Positions 50,909 through 59,888 are shown, counted from the stretch's first letter. The stretch: DNA of 64,000 nt from Sporosarcina sp. 6E9 (GCF_017921835.1 NZ_JAGEMN010000001.1:303874-367873), one strand, 5' to 3'. Made by a program: numbers and translations. The notes: generated from the sequence alone by a model not told the origin.

Positions 50909-51136
50909 ATGAAAGCAGATATGATAGTAGACGCAACGGGCTTAGCTTGTCCAATGCCAATTGTAAGAACAAAAAGAGCTATGGACAACGTAGAAACTGG
51001 TGAAATATTGGAAGTACACGCAACGGATCAAGGATTTAAAGCAGATTTAGCAGCGTGGTCTAAAGTTGGAGGACATGAGGTTTTGGAATCTGTTGAAGAA
51101 AATGGTGTACTAAAGTTTTGGGTAAAGAAAGGCTGA
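50909..51136 (+). CDS. tusA: TusA-family sulfur carrier
   Basis: 75 residues. VDATGLACPMPIVRTKRAMDNVETGEILEV holds the carrier Cys in CPMP, and TDQGFKADLAAWSK follows. It is very similar to the TusA half of the 49161 fusion, so that fusion and this gene share a recent origin. ATG 50909 follows AGGAGAGATG. A small hairpin separates it from the exporter gene. Confidence 0.93.
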   Translation: MKADMIVDATGLACPMPIVRTKRAMDNVETGEILEVHATDQGFKADLAAWSKVGGHEVLESVEENGVLKFWVKKG

Positions 51137-51145
51137 CAAAGTTTT

Positions 51146-51180
51146 GGGGAACCTTATCGGATAGGGTTCCCTTCTTTCTT
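51146..51180 (+). terminator. Hairpin between tusA and the sulfite exporter gene
   Basis: GGGAACC...GGTTCCC stem followed by a T-rich stretch that includes the AGGAGG of the next gene. It may act as an attenuating terminator. Confidence 0.65.
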
Positions 51181-51195
51181 TAGGAGGTTTTAAAA

Positions 51196-51975
51196 GTGGA
51201 TTTCACATTTATTATCATCATTTTTTTAATAGGATTTATTGGATCATACATGTCTGGAATGGTTGGAATAGGTGGAGCGATTATTAATTATCCATTGCTT
51301 TTATTTATTCCACCGCTATTTGGTTTGGCGGCATTCAGTGCGCATGATGTCTCAGGAATAAGTGCAGTTCAGGTGTTATTTGCATCCATAAGTGGTGTCT
51401 TGGCCTATCGAAAAGGCGGTTTTTTGAATAAAAAACTGATCATATATATGGGGGCAGGCGTACTAGTCGGGAGTATTATCGGAAGTCTTGGATCAGGATC
51501 CATGACTGAAGAAAGTATTAATATTGTCTATGGAATCCTAGCATTAATAGCTGCAATTATGATGTTTATTCCCAAGAAAGGAATAGACGATACACCTTTG
51601 GATCAAGTAACATTTAACAAGTGGCTCGCTATGTTTTTAGCTTTAATTGTCGGTTTAGGTTCAGGAATCGTAGGCGCAGGCGGGGGATTTTTAATCGTCC
51701 CAATCATGTTAGTTGTATTAAAAATCCCGACAAGGGTGACGATAGCCTCTTCTTTAGCAATTATTTTTATATCGTCAATTGGTGCAACAGCAGGTAAAAT
51801 TTCAACCGGGCAAGTTGATTATCTTCCTGCACTAATTCTGGTAATTGCGAGTTTAATAGCCGCTCCTCTTGGTGCTAAAACTGGAAAGAAAATGAATATC
51901 AAAGTCCTTCAAATCTTTTTAGCCACGATTATATTACTTACAGCTGTGAAAATTTGGATGGATATATTATTATAG
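51196..51975 (+). CDS. TauE/SafE-family sulfite exporter
   Basis: 259 residues with seven or eight membrane helices. Two TauE repeats begin with GSYMSGMVGIGGAIINYPLLL and GLGSGIVGAGGGFLIVPIMLVVL. In Cst-type clusters TauE exports the sulfite produced by CstB. GTG 51196 follows TAGGAGG. It is the last gene of the cluster and is followed by a terminator. Confidence 0.92.
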   Translation: MDFTFIIIIFLIGFIGSYMSGMVGIGGAIINYPLLLFIPPLFGLAAFSAHDVSGISAVQVLFASISGVLAYRKGGFLNKKLIIYMGAGVLVGSIIGSLGSGSMTEESINIVYGILALIAAIMMFIPKKGIDDTPLDQVTFNKWLAMFLALIVGLGSGIVGAGGGFLIVPIMLVVLKIPTRVTIASSLAIIFISSIGATAGKISTGQVDYLPALILVIASLIAAPLGAKTGKKMNIKVLQIFLATIILLTAVKIWMDILL

Positions 51976-51982
51976 AAAAAGG

Positions 51983-52020
51983 AAGACCTTTCGTCGATTA
52001 ATAAACGAAAGGTCTTTTCA
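51983..52020 (+). terminator. Terminator after the sulfite exporter
   Basis: AGACCTTTCGT / ACGAAAGGTCT with a 10-base loop and T-rich tail. Confidence 0.92.
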
Positions 52021-52095
52021 TTTTTGCTGTGAAATACGTTAGCGTATAAGAAAATTTCAAAATGACGTATGATAAGAAAAAGAGGAGGCTGACTT

Positions 52096-52746
52096 ATGAA
52101 AGCATATATTCTAAAACTAACATTTGAAGACATAACGCCACTCATTTGGAGACGTGTGATAATGCCAGCAGATGCTACATTTCATCGTTTGCACCAAACA
52201 ATTCAAGCTGTCACAAACTTTCAAAGTACGTTATCGCCATACCATTTCTTTGGTGTGACAATCGATGATTACTTTATTACGGATAATGAAGTGATCAGAG
52301 CGGACTATGCAGACAACAAGTATTCTTCTAAAAAGGCAAAGGCACCAACTAGTATTAAAATCGATGCGATAATTGAACAGCATGGCGAATTTTTATATAC
52401 CTATGATTTCGGAGACGATTGGCGGATTCGAGTAGAACTTGAAGAAATTGTTGAAGATTACTATTTTGGCTATCCAACATTACTTGACGGAGAAGGAACA
52501 GCGCCTCCTGAAGATGTCGGTGGTCCGCCGGGTTATGAATTGTTCCTAGAAGTGTATCACGACCCTAAACATCCTGATTACCTACATACGAAATCCTGGG
52601 CGAAGCAGCAAAATTATAAACCCTACGATGCGGCGCGAATAAATGAATACTTAAAAATGGTTAAAATCAAAAAAACAGAATGGCAGTTGATTGATCATGA
52701 CAATTATCATGTGCTTTCTGATAAATACCGTGGGCCAGCTAATTGA
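52096..52746 (+). CDS. pRiA4b ORF-3-like protein (PF07929)
   Basis: 216 residues. LKLTFEDITPLIWRRVIMPADATFHRLHQTIQAV at the start, then YTYDFGDDWRIRVELEEI, PPEDVGGPPGYELFLEV and HPDY are the signatures of the plasmid pRiA4b ORF-3 family, whose function is unknown and which is often linked to mobile or accessory DNA. ATG 52096 follows AGGAGG. It is a single gene, convergent with the resolvase-like gene. Confidence 0.92.
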   Translation: MKAYILKLTFEDITPLIWRRVIMPADATFHRLHQTIQAVTNFQSTLSPYHFFGVTIDDYFITDNEVIRADYADNKYSSKKAKAPTSIKIDAIIEQHGEFLYTYDFGDDWRIRVELEEIVEDYYFGYPTLLDGEGTAPPEDVGGPPGYELFLEVYHDPKHPDYLHTKSWAKQQNYKPYDAARINEYLKMVKIKKTEWQLIDHDNYHVLSDKYRGPAN

Positions 52747-52769
52747 AGAAATGATAAAGTAGTATAACA

Positions 52770-52799
52770 AAAGAACGTCCACTGGGCGTTCTTATTTCT
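52770..52799. terminator. Bidirectional terminator
   Basis: AAGAACG / CGTTCTT around a nine-base loop, with A and T tracts, between two converging genes. Confidence 0.8.
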
Positions 52800-53336
52800 T
52801 TATCGACTATCTAAATATCGATATAAAGTCGATTTACTAATGCCCGTAGCTTCTTTTATGTCATATAGCGTATAGTTCTTGCTATCATACATGGCGAATG
52901 CGCGTTGTAAATTTTCATCTGACTTTCGCGGACGACCAATCGATTTGCCCTGTTGTTTCGCAACTTGCAGTGTGAAAGTCGAAGAATGGCTTAAAAAAGT
53001 CGATTGCAACCCCGCGAAAAATGTCGCTCCTTGAAGTAATGTAGCCTCATGAATCGTGTGATTAGATTGTTGTTCATCAATGAAATGAATCCTAATTTGA
53101 TCGCGTTCGGCGAGTCGTAAAATATCTAAAAGTTGCTGAAGTGAATCAGCTAATACTTCAATGTTTTGAACAAATAGCTCGTCTCCTGGTTGCACAGTCA
53201 TCAATAATTGTTCAAGTTCTGTCCTTTTCTTCGCGAGCCCATGTGTTTCTTTATATAATTTATCAATGATCATATTATTCAATTGATTAGTGCATTGTTG
53301 ATCCATAACAATTGGTCGGATGTATCCGTATTTCAT
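52800..53336 (-). CDS. Resolvase-like protein lacking the catalytic serine
   Basis: 178 residues. The N-terminal part follows the small serine recombinase fold (MKYGYIRP, GDELFVQNIEVLADSLQQLLDIL), and the C-terminus is a resolvase HTH (GKSIGRPRKSDENLQ, then YTLYDIKEATGISKSTLYRYL). The usual start is GYARVST with the nucleophile Ser; here it reads GYIRPIV. The usual DRLGRS (with catalytic Arg residues) reads EVLADS. Recombination is therefore unlikely; a DNA-binding or regulatory role is more plausible. It is next to and divergent from the SulP gene. Confidence 0.85.
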   Translation of the reverse strand: MKYGYIRPIVMDQQCTNQLNNMIIDKLYKETHGLAKKRTELEQLLMTVQPGDELFVQNIEVLADSLQQLLDILRLAERDQIRIHFIDEQQSNHTIHEATLLQGATFFAGLQSTFLSHSSTFTLQVAKQQGKSIGRPRKSDENLQRAFAMYDSKNYTLYDIKEATGISKSTLYRYLDSR

Positions 53337-53453
53337 TATTTTCTCCTATCTTCCCAAAAGTATTAGTTTTTGGGAATAGAAATGGTATACTATAAACATT
53401 CTACCATTGCTATTAGATTAAATGTAGCTTACTGATTATGAAAGGGGAACAAG

Positions 53454-54863
53454 ATGCATACTTTAAAACAACATTGGTTTGGGAATGTGCGCGCCGATAT
53501 TTTAGCAGGTATCGTTGTTGGACTTGCGCTCATTCCTGAAGCATTGGCTTTTGCGTTCATTGTGGGCGTTGATCCACGTGTCGCTTTATATGCTTCATTT
53601 ACAATTGCAGTCATTACTTCATTTGTTGGCGGACGTCCTGGATTGATTTCGGCGGCAACAGGTGCGATGGCGTTAGTACTTGTCAGCTTGATGGCCAACC
53701 ATGGCTTGCAATATGTACTCGCGGCAACTATTTTGACAGGAATTATTCAATTTATACTAGGGTTATTTGGTGTCGCTAATTTGATGCGTTTCATACCGAA
53801 CTCCGTCATGCTTGGCTTTGTGAATGCACTCGGGATTATGATTTTCATCACGCAAATGCCGTATTTACTTGGAGCAGGTAAGATGACTTATGTATTTGCA
53901 CTCATTACATTAATATTGGTGTACGTGATTCCGAGATTTTTCACATATATTCCCGCACCGTTGATAGCTATAGTGGTAATGACAAGTATTGCGCTAATAA
54001 GTGGCGTGAAATTGCAAACAATTGGCGACTTAGGAACGATGCCAAATACGTTGCCAGTTTTCTTTTTGCCAGACATTCCGCTTAATTTTGAAACAATAAA
54101 AATTATATTACCTTATGCATTGGCGTTATCAGTTGTCGGCCTATTGGAATCGCTTCTTACATCCCAAGTATTGGATGACATGACGGACACGCCGAGCAAT
54201 AAAAACACGGAAGCGCGTGGACAAGGTATTGCAAACTTCGTAACTGGTTTTTTCGGCGGGATGGCAGGTTGTGCGTTAATTGGACAATCTGTTATCAATA
54301 TTAAATCAGGCGGACGAGGGCGTTTATCAACATTGACGGCGGGTGTATTTTTGATGTTTTTAATCATCGTTTTAGGCGATGTTGTCGCAGATATACCGAT
54401 GCCAGTTCTTGTCGGTGTGATGATTATGGTGAGTGCGACAACCTTCAATTGGGGTTCATTCAAATTTTTGAAACAAGCACCCAAATCGGAGTCGTTAGTC
54501 ATGCTTATCACCGTCGCCATTATTTTGTATACGCATAACTTAGCAATCGGCGTTGTCGCTGGAGTAATTATTAGCGCGCTTTTCTTTGTTGCAAAAATTT
54601 CGCGTGTGTCAGTCTTGCAGGACGAAAATCAATACAAAGTAAAAGGGCCTTTGTTTTTCGCATCAACGACTAAGTTTATACAGTCCTTTGACCATGTTAC
54701 CGAAAATGCGGTTGTTATTAATTTCGAAAACAGTCAAATTTGGGATGAATCTGCTGTTGCTGCGATTATTAAAGTGAAACAGAAACTTGAACAAAAGGGC
54801 GTAGCTGTACAAATCCATGGGTTAAATTCTTCAAGTGAACAATTATATCAACAATTCACATAA
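53454..54863 (+). CDS. SulP-family anion transporter with STAS domain
   Basis: 469 residues. About ten to twelve membrane helices beginning DILAGIVVGLALIPEALAFAFIVGVDP (SulP signature), then FVNALGIMIFITQMPY and GGMAGCALIGQSVINIKSGGRGRLSTL. A short C-terminal STAS domain (VVINFENSQIWDESAVAAIIKVKQKLEQ) follows. SulP proteins carry sulfate, bicarbonate or organic anions. The start ATG follows AAGGGGAAC. It is followed at 14 bases by a universal stress protein gene, so the two form an operon; proximity to the sulfur cluster makes sulfate possible but unproven. Confidence 0.92.
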   Translation: MHTLKQHWFGNVRADILAGIVVGLALIPEALAFAFIVGVDPRVALYASFTIAVITSFVGGRPGLISAATGAMALVLVSLMANHGLQYVLAATILTGIIQFILGLFGVANLMRFIPNSVMLGFVNALGIMIFITQMPYLLGAGKMTYVFALITLILVYVIPRFFTYIPAPLIAIVVMTSIALISGVKLQTIGDLGTMPNTLPVFFLPDIPLNFETIKIILPYALALSVVGLLESLLTSQVLDDMTDTPSNKNTEARGQGIANFVTGFFGGMAGCALIGQSVINIKSGGRGRLSTLTAGVFLMFLIIVLGDVVADIPMPVLVGVMIMVSATTFNWGSFKFLKQAPKSESLVMLITVAIILYTHNLAIGVVAGVIISALFFVAKISRVSVLQDENQYKVKGPLFFASTTKFIQSFDHVTENAVVINFENSQIWDESAVAAIIKVKQKLEQKGVAVQIHGLNSSSEQLYQQFT

Positions 54864-54877
54864 GGGGGAATGATAAA

Positions 54878-55291
54878 ATGAAAATTGCTGTAGCAGTTGA
54901 CGGATCAGACAATGCCTTACGTGCCGCCGAACATGCAATTATGCTCGCACAATATATACCTGAGTCAAATTTGGAAGTAATTTACGTCGCAGATTATAAT
55001 AAAGCGAAAGATGAACGTTTGTTAGCACAAAGTCCAGAAAGCTTAGCTTTAAATCGTGAACAAAAGGTATCACCTGTTGAAAAGCTTGCGAGTTCTGCAG
55101 GTGTAAAGATAAAGAGTACGATGTTAAAAGGAAAGCCGAGTCAAGAGATAATAAAGTATGTGAAAGATCATTCAATTGATCAACTCGTTATCGGAAGCCG
55201 CGGTTTAAATGCATTTCAAGAAATGGTTCTCGGTAGTGTAAGCCACAAAGTCGTAAAGCACGCAAACTGTCCAGTTACGATTGTTAAATAA
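54878..55291 (+). CDS. Universal stress protein, UspA family
   Basis: 137 residues. KIAVAVDGSDNALRAAEHAIMLA at the start, and the ATP-binding G-x2-G-x9-G-[ST] motif in IGSRGLNAFQEMVLGSVSHKVVKHANCPVTIVK. ATG 54878 follows AAGGGGGAATGA. It is co-transcribed with the SulP gene and may bind or regulate it. Confidence 0.95.
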   Translation: MKIAVAVDGSDNALRAAEHAIMLAQYIPESNLEVIYVADYNKAKDERLLAQSPESLALNREQKVSPVEKLASSAGVKIKSTMLKGKPSQEIIKYVKDHSIDQLVIGSRGLNAFQEMVLGSVSHKVVKHANCPVTIVK

Positions 55292-55297
55292 TAATTC

Positions 55298-55333
55298 GAA
55301 GCGACTACTATCTGTAGTTCGCTTTTTTTTTTG
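55298..55333 (+). terminator. Terminator after the UspA gene
   Basis: AAGCGA and its complement TCGCTT pair across a hairpin with ACTAC/GTAGT inside, then a run of ten T. Confidence 0.85.
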
Positions 55334-55419
55334 GAAATTTTATATCTTTATAATTTAACATAGGAATTTCATTTTTGGACAACCTAACCAGGAAGTAAAC
55401 GTCGAATGGGGTGATATTT

Positions 55420-56952
55420 TTGATTATTGAAAGATCGTCTGAATGGAAAGATGGCTTAACGGAACGGCTAGAGAATCGCGCTGAATGGGATAGTTGGAAG
55501 TTATATAATATGAGTTATGAAATTGCAAAAATGAACTTGATAACAGATTTCCAAGGTCTTCAATCACCAAGATATTTACCTGAACTGACTCCGCTAGCTC
55601 ATCAGTTGGAAGTTGCGGAAACGGTTATTGAAAGAATGAACGGGAAAGCAATTCTGGCGGATGAAGTCGGGCTCGGTAAAACCATCGAAGCGGGATTAAT
55701 CTTAAAAGAGTATTTGATCCGAGGTCTTGTAAAAAAGGCGTTGATTTTGGTTCCAGCTTCGCTGGTCAATCAATGGATTGATGAATTAAATCAAAAATTT
55801 CACATTCCTGCTTTGCAGTATAAGAAAAATTATGATTTAAATTATTGCTCAGTCGTCGTCATGAGTTTGGATACGGCAAAAAGAAGTCCGCATAGAGAGA
55901 GAATTTACGAACAAGACTTTGATTTAATCATCATTGATGAAGCCCATAAATTAAAGAACCATAAAACGCAAAGTTATGAGTTCGTTCAAAATTTAAAGAA
56001 AAAGTTTTGTTTGTTATTAACGGCTACCCCTATTCAAAATAATGTGTTCGAACTGTTTTATCTCATCTCTTTATTGAAACCTGGCCATCTTGGGAATTAT
56101 GAATCGTTTCAAGCTTCATTTTCCGCAAGTAAACACAATGTAGAGCATGATGAATACTTAAAAGAATTGGTTAATCAAGTTATGGTCAGAAATAGAAGAG
56201 AAGATACTGGAATTGAATGGACAAATCGAAATGTAGAAATAATACCTATCAGTTTTACGAAGGAAGAGCGAGATGTATACGACCTGATTTCTGAACTTAA
56301 AAATGTTTCGACTGTATTTTCGGATGCCTTTTCTTTGATTACGCTGCAGAGGGAAATGTGTAGCAGTAAGGAAGCGACGGCTTTAACGTTAACAAATATG
56401 CTTGAAAGATGCACGGAACCGGAAGATATCTCTTATATAGAAGAAATCATTGGAAAGCTAATGGAACTTGAGATAAATTCAAAAGCGGAAAAGGCTTATG
56501 AAATTATTTCTCGTGTTAAAGGTGATAAGGTAATTATCTTTACCGAATACCGGGGAAGTCAAACCTATTTACAGTGGTATTTACAATCAAAAGGAATTAC
56601 AAGCGTTACTTTTAACGGTCAATTCAGCAAAAGTAAACGTGAATGGATGAAGCAACTGTTTGAGCAAAAAGCACAAGTGTTGATTGCGACGGAGTCGGGT
56701 AGTGAAGGGATTAACCTCCAGTTTTGTCATCATGTCATAAATTACGATCTGCCGTGGAATCCAATGAAGTTAGAGCAACGTATAGGTCGTGTCCATCGGC
56801 TAGGTCAGGAACACGATGTTAATATCTACAATTTAGCGATTCAGAATACAATCGAGGATCATATATTGGATTTGCTGTATATTAAAATCGGCGTTTTTGA
56901 ACAAGTGGTGGGCGAGTTGGATGATATTTTGTCCCGTGTTAACGTGCCGTAA
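55420..56952 (+). CDS. SNF2/RapA-like DEAD-box ATPase, YqhH-like
   Basis: About 510 residues. Helicase motifs in order: I ADEVGLGKTIEAGLIL, II IIIDEAHKLKN, III LLTATPIQNN, then V ATESGSEGINLQFC and VI QRIGRVHRLGQ. This is the compact B. subtilis YqhH type, related to RapA. It has no accessory domain. TTG 55420 is spaced behind GGGGTGAT, better than GTG 55411. The last codons (LSRVNVP) lie inside a tandem hairpin repeat, so the C-terminus may have been altered. It is followed by a YqhG gene, as in B. subtilis. Confidence 0.92.
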   Translation: MIIERSSEWKDGLTERLENRAEWDSWKLYNMSYEIAKMNLITDFQGLQSPRYLPELTPLAHQLEVAETVIERMNGKAILADEVGLGKTIEAGLILKEYLIRGLVKKALILVPASLVNQWIDELNQKFHIPALQYKKNYDLNYCSVVVMSLDTAKRSPHRERIYEQDFDLIIIDEAHKLKNHKTQSYEFVQNLKKKFCLLLTATPIQNNVFELFYLISLLKPGHLGNYESFQASFSASKHNVEHDEYLKELVNQVMVRNRREDTGIEWTNRNVEIIPISFTKEERDVYDLISELKNVSTVFSDAFSLITLQREMCSSKEATALTLTNMLERCTEPEDISYIEEIIGKLMELEINSKAEKAYEIISRVKGDKVIIFTEYRGSQTYLQWYLQSKGITSVTFNGQFSKSKREWMKQLFEQKAQVLIATESGSEGINLQFCHHVINYDLPWNPMKLEQRIGRVHRLGQEHDVNIYNLAIQNTIEDHILDLLYIKIGVFEQVVGELDDILSRVNVP

Positions 56953-57182
56953 GAAGTAACAACGGCACGTAAACACCCGATTGGTTCAACTAACAATAAA
57001 TGGGGAAGTGCGTCCCATTTATTGAAGTTTCACTGTATCCCGTGTTAACGTGCCGTAGAAGTTCATCAACGACACGTAGGTGCGGAGGAATAAAGTTCGA
57101 TTCCTCCCTACCCGATTGGTTCAACTAATAATAAATAGGGAAGTGCGACCCATTTATTGAAGTTTCACTTTATCCCGTGTTA
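56931..57182 (+). repeat. Tandem structured repeats between yqhH and yqhG
   Basis: The motif TATCCCGTGTTAACGTGCCGTA or its parts recurs (near 56932, 57039 and 57172), and ACCCGATTGGTTCAACTAA with the following 60 bases recurs at about 56974 and 57111. Hairpins within are ACGTGCCGT/ACGGCACGT, AATAAATGGG/CCCATTTATT (twice) and GGAGGAAT/ATTCCTCC. The first unit includes the yqhH stop codon; the last runs into the AGGAGGGAG of yqhG. Confidence 0.88.
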
Positions 57183-57200
57183 AAGAAGAGGAGGGAGTAG

Positions 57201-57983
57201 ATGTTTCCGCAACAAATTCACGGTTATTTAAGAGAGCTCTTCAAGGAAAACGATTGCCAAGTGTTAACTGATAAAGAGCATTACCTGACTGTCCAATTAA
57301 CAATTGATATGGATAAAAGGATTATGAATCGACCCTTTTATTGGCAGTACGTGGAAAGTACGAATGGTGTGCCGTGCCCAGCGCAAATCACTTTAATAAC
57401 AGATAAAAACAGGCTAGTTGACGATGTTAAAGGGGAAATTGTGCATTTCGGTTCCCCGCGGCTTAGTAAGCTACTCCAAACAATTAAAGAATTAGGTTCA
57501 TTTGTATTGATGTACGAGAAGATATCCGATAAATTTGGTTCGCAAAGCATTTTAACGCCATGGTTAGGCGTGAATTATAAGCTTTCGTATTATAGTGATC
57601 AAACGAAAGAAACCTTATATTCATTGGGGATTAACTTAATGACTGGTGAACTCATTGACGGATTTCAGGAATCGATAAGTGACGTGGATTTGGATGTAAA
57701 TATGTCGGAAAACACGTTCAACTTACCGTATATTATAACCCCTGCTCGGGCACTTGAACGTTTGGATGCCATAATCGACAATATTATTGAACAAGATGAT
57801 CATACATGGGCGGAAGAAGCAAAAATGAGGTGGGAAAAGGATCGCAAAGTATTGGAGTATTTCTATGAAGGGGTAGAGGATAGGCCAGAGAGTTATGACA
57901 TCGAAAAAGAAGCAATGGACCAACAATATGAAGCAAGGATTAAAATTGAAATCATCAATGGTGGATTATTTTATTTGAAATGA
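57201..57983 (+). CDS. YqhG-family protein
   Basis: 260 residues, without signal peptide. MFPQQIHGYLRELFKENDCQV, then MNRPFYWQYVEST and LEYFYEG match YqhG, an uncharacterised protein of Bacilli whose gene follows yqhH. Strong AAGAGGAGGGAG precedes ATG 57201. Its function is unknown; conserved neighbourhood with the SNF2-like ATPase suggests they act together. Confidence 0.9.
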   Translation: MFPQQIHGYLRELFKENDCQVLTDKEHYLTVQLTIDMDKRIMNRPFYWQYVESTNGVPCPAQITLITDKNRLVDDVKGEIVHFGSPRLSKLLQTIKELGSFVLMYEKISDKFGSQSILTPWLGVNYKLSYYSDQTKETLYSLGINLMTGELIDGFQESISDVDLDVNMSENTFNLPYIITPARALERLDAIIDNIIEQDDHTWAEEAKMRWEKDRKVLEYFYEGVEDRPESYDIEKEAMDQQYEARIKIEIINGGLFYLK

Positions 57984-58110
57984 CATGTCGCTTTTCTTTT
58001 AGGCAGAATCATGGAATGTATTTATGGGATAATCGACATATAATAGGGAAATCTGAACGTCTGAGAAACTCCTTTTAAAGAAAAGCGAGCGGTCAGTATT
58101 AGCGTGTAAT

Positions 58111-58165
58111 GAAATAACCACCCTCCTTACGTGGTCGATCGTTAGCGGAGGGGGGTTATTTCTTT
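58111..58165. terminator. Terminator with long loop
   Basis: GAAATAACCACCCTCC / GGAGGGGGGTTATTTC, then T-rich sequence, with the loop about 20 bases. It could serve yqhG and the converging ogt. Confidence 0.75.
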
Positions 58166-58191
58166 TTGCTGGAGAAGGTGTTCCGTTCGCA

Positions 58192-58692
58192 TCAGCTTTC
58201 AATATCAAGCAACTGCACTTTCATATCCAGTCCGCCACGAAAGCCGGTTAAAGAGCCGTTTTTTCCAATTACTCGATGACAAGGAACGACAATCAGCATG
58301 GGATTGGCTCCGATTGCTGTTCCAACGGCGCGTACAGCTTTTGGATTTCCGATACGTTCCGCAATCGTTGAATAAGATACTGTTTTACCAAAAGGTATTT
58401 CCAGTAATGCTTGCCAAACAGATTGCTGAAATGGCGTTCCATGCAAGTCAGTGCTCGTCGTAAATTCCTTCCGCTGACCGTCTAAAAACTCCATCATTTC
58501 CTGTGCGTAGCATTTCAGTGTCTCCTTCTCTTCCACTAAAAAATACCCAGGCAATCGCTTCATAGCCCATTTCTCAAAGTCATCAAAATCCTCGTTTTGC
58601 GTTCCCACATAGCAAAGTCCTTGGTCTGTCGCAGCCAAGTATAAATCCCATTGACCATGTTTAAGCCGCATCCATGCAATTCTATTATCCAT
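58192..58692 (-). CDS. ogt: Methylated-DNA-protein cysteine methyltransferase (Ogt)
   Basis: 166 residues. The acceptor Cys lies in IVVPCHRVIG with the following GSLTGFRGGLDMKVQLLDIE. The helix-turn-helix segment FQQSVWQALLEIPFGKTVSYSTIAERIG precedes it. It repairs O6-alkylguanine by an irreversible transfer to the Cys. The N-terminal domain is short as in Gram-positive Ogt. It stands alone. Confidence 0.95.
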   Translation of the reverse strand: MDNRIAWMRLKHGQWDLYLAATDQGLCYVGTQNEDFDDFEKWAMKRLPGYFLVEEKETLKCYAQEMMEFLDGQRKEFTTSTDLHGTPFQQSVWQALLEIPFGKTVSYSTIAERIGNPKAVRAVGTAIGANPMLIVVPCHRVIGKNGSLTGFRGGLDMKVQLLDIES

Positions 58693-58802
58693 TTATGGGC
58701 ACCCCATTAATCACTTTTCTTCTATTATAACAGGATGAAGAAATGAAAGCTGATTAGCATACATTACAATTAACGGCGTTTGTATGAATAGGGGGAGTTA
58801 AT

Positions 58803-59507
58803 GTGAATAGCAACCGTACATTGTTGGACTGGAAAATTGCAGATGTCACTGGTGACGGTATTTTAGATAACGTCTATCTATATGGGAATGTCGATGCACA
58901 ACTGGGTAACTTAGCCGATAACATCACACTTTTTATTCAAGATGGGCGGTCAAATAAAAAAACAACCATCCCGCTCGAAAGTACGGCCGGCTATAATGCA
59001 CGGCTTTTTCTTGGGGATTTCAATAAAGACAATATTGCTGATATTATGATCAGCGCTGATACGGGTGGTAGCGGCGGTTATGGAATCTTTTATATTTATT
59101 CATACAGAAACAACATTTTAAAAGAACTATTTGATGTTGATAAATACAATGCAAAGTACTTATTCAATGTAAATTATGAAGATTATTATAAGGTTAATGT
59201 TGAAAACCGACAGCTAAATAAATTATTCAAGATAGACATCAGTAACAAAGGAGCCGATTATTTATCGCAGTTTTATGATGAAGAAGGTAAATTGAAGGAA
59301 CCATTTCTTGGCGGGGCTTTGGGCATTAGCGCCTTGAATCCAATCATTACAAATAATAAAAGCTACAATTATGACATACTAGCATTCCAACGGATTATTG
59401 GAACGGTTAATGGCGATACCTTGGGCTATATTGAAAATTTATTGACATGGAACGGCAATCAATTCGTATCAAAGTGGTTATCTCTTTTAACTTCAAGTGA
59501 AAATTAG
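58803..59507 (+). CDS. VCBS/FG-GAP-like repeat protein
   Basis: 234 residues without a signal peptide. DVTGDGILDNVYLYG and GDFNKDNIADIMISADTGGSGGYGI are calcium-loop type FG-GAP/VCBS repeats, followed by a domain of about 110 residues without known signature (GTVNGDTLGYIENLLTWNGNQF near the end). Similar proteins occur in spore-forming Bacilli, possibly in the spore coat. GTG 58803 follows AGGGGGAG. Function unknown. Confidence 0.75.
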   Translation: MNSNRTLLDWKIADVTGDGILDNVYLYGNVDAQLGNLADNITLFIQDGRSNKKTTIPLESTAGYNARLFLGDFNKDNIADIMISADTGGSGGYGIFYIYSYRNNILKELFDVDKYNAKYLFNVNYEDYYKVNVENRQLNKLFKIDISNKGADYLSQFYDEEGKLKEPFLGGALGISALNPIITNNKSYNYDILAFQRIIGTVNGDTLGYIENLLTWNGNQFVSKWLSLLTSSEN

Positions 59508-59616
59508 ATTCCATTTCCACTTAATTTTGATAACGCCTTCATCTCCTGTAAATAACGTATACTGTCCTCATATAAGCGAATACTACAGTTGATTACATTA
59601 AAAAGGAGTGAGGGAA

Positions 59617-59868
59617 TTGGCGAAAAAAGATAATAAATCGCATCATGATAAGGGCGTACGACTAAATTTGAATCGGCAGGAACACTCGAATAGTTTTATC
59701 CAACGACGCGATCCCAGGTTAAATCAGCAACAAATTGCAGAGATAAATTTAGCCCAAAATCATCAAGAAGGAAATGAAAACTTTCGTGAACTTCAATCGC
59801 AATTAGCAGAAGCCGCGGAAGAATTTGATCACCAAGATTATTCCCCGCAAAAACCGAAAAAGAAATAA
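59617..59868 (+). CDS. Small hydrophilic protein, probably spore-related
   Basis: About 83 residues, rich in Gln, Asn, His and Lys (DNKSHHDKGVRLNLNRQEHS; then LQSQLAEAAEEFDHQ and QKPKKK). TTG 59617 follows AAGGAGTGAGG better than GTG 59608. The composition and proximity to the alpha/beta-type SASP suggest a minor spore protein, but no family signature is visible. Confidence 0.6.
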   Translation: MAKKDNKSHHDKGVRLNLNRQEHSNSFIQRRDPRLNQQQIAEINLAQNHQEGNENFRELQSQLAEAAEEFDHQDYSPQKPKKK

Positions 59869-59888
59869 TTTAAGAATCATCAAGGAAG

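Noticed and set aside
52096..53336. An active mobile element formed by the pRiA4b-like and resolvase-like genes
   Set aside because: The resolvase lacks catalytic residues, the genes are convergent with a terminator between them, and no terminal repeats were found.
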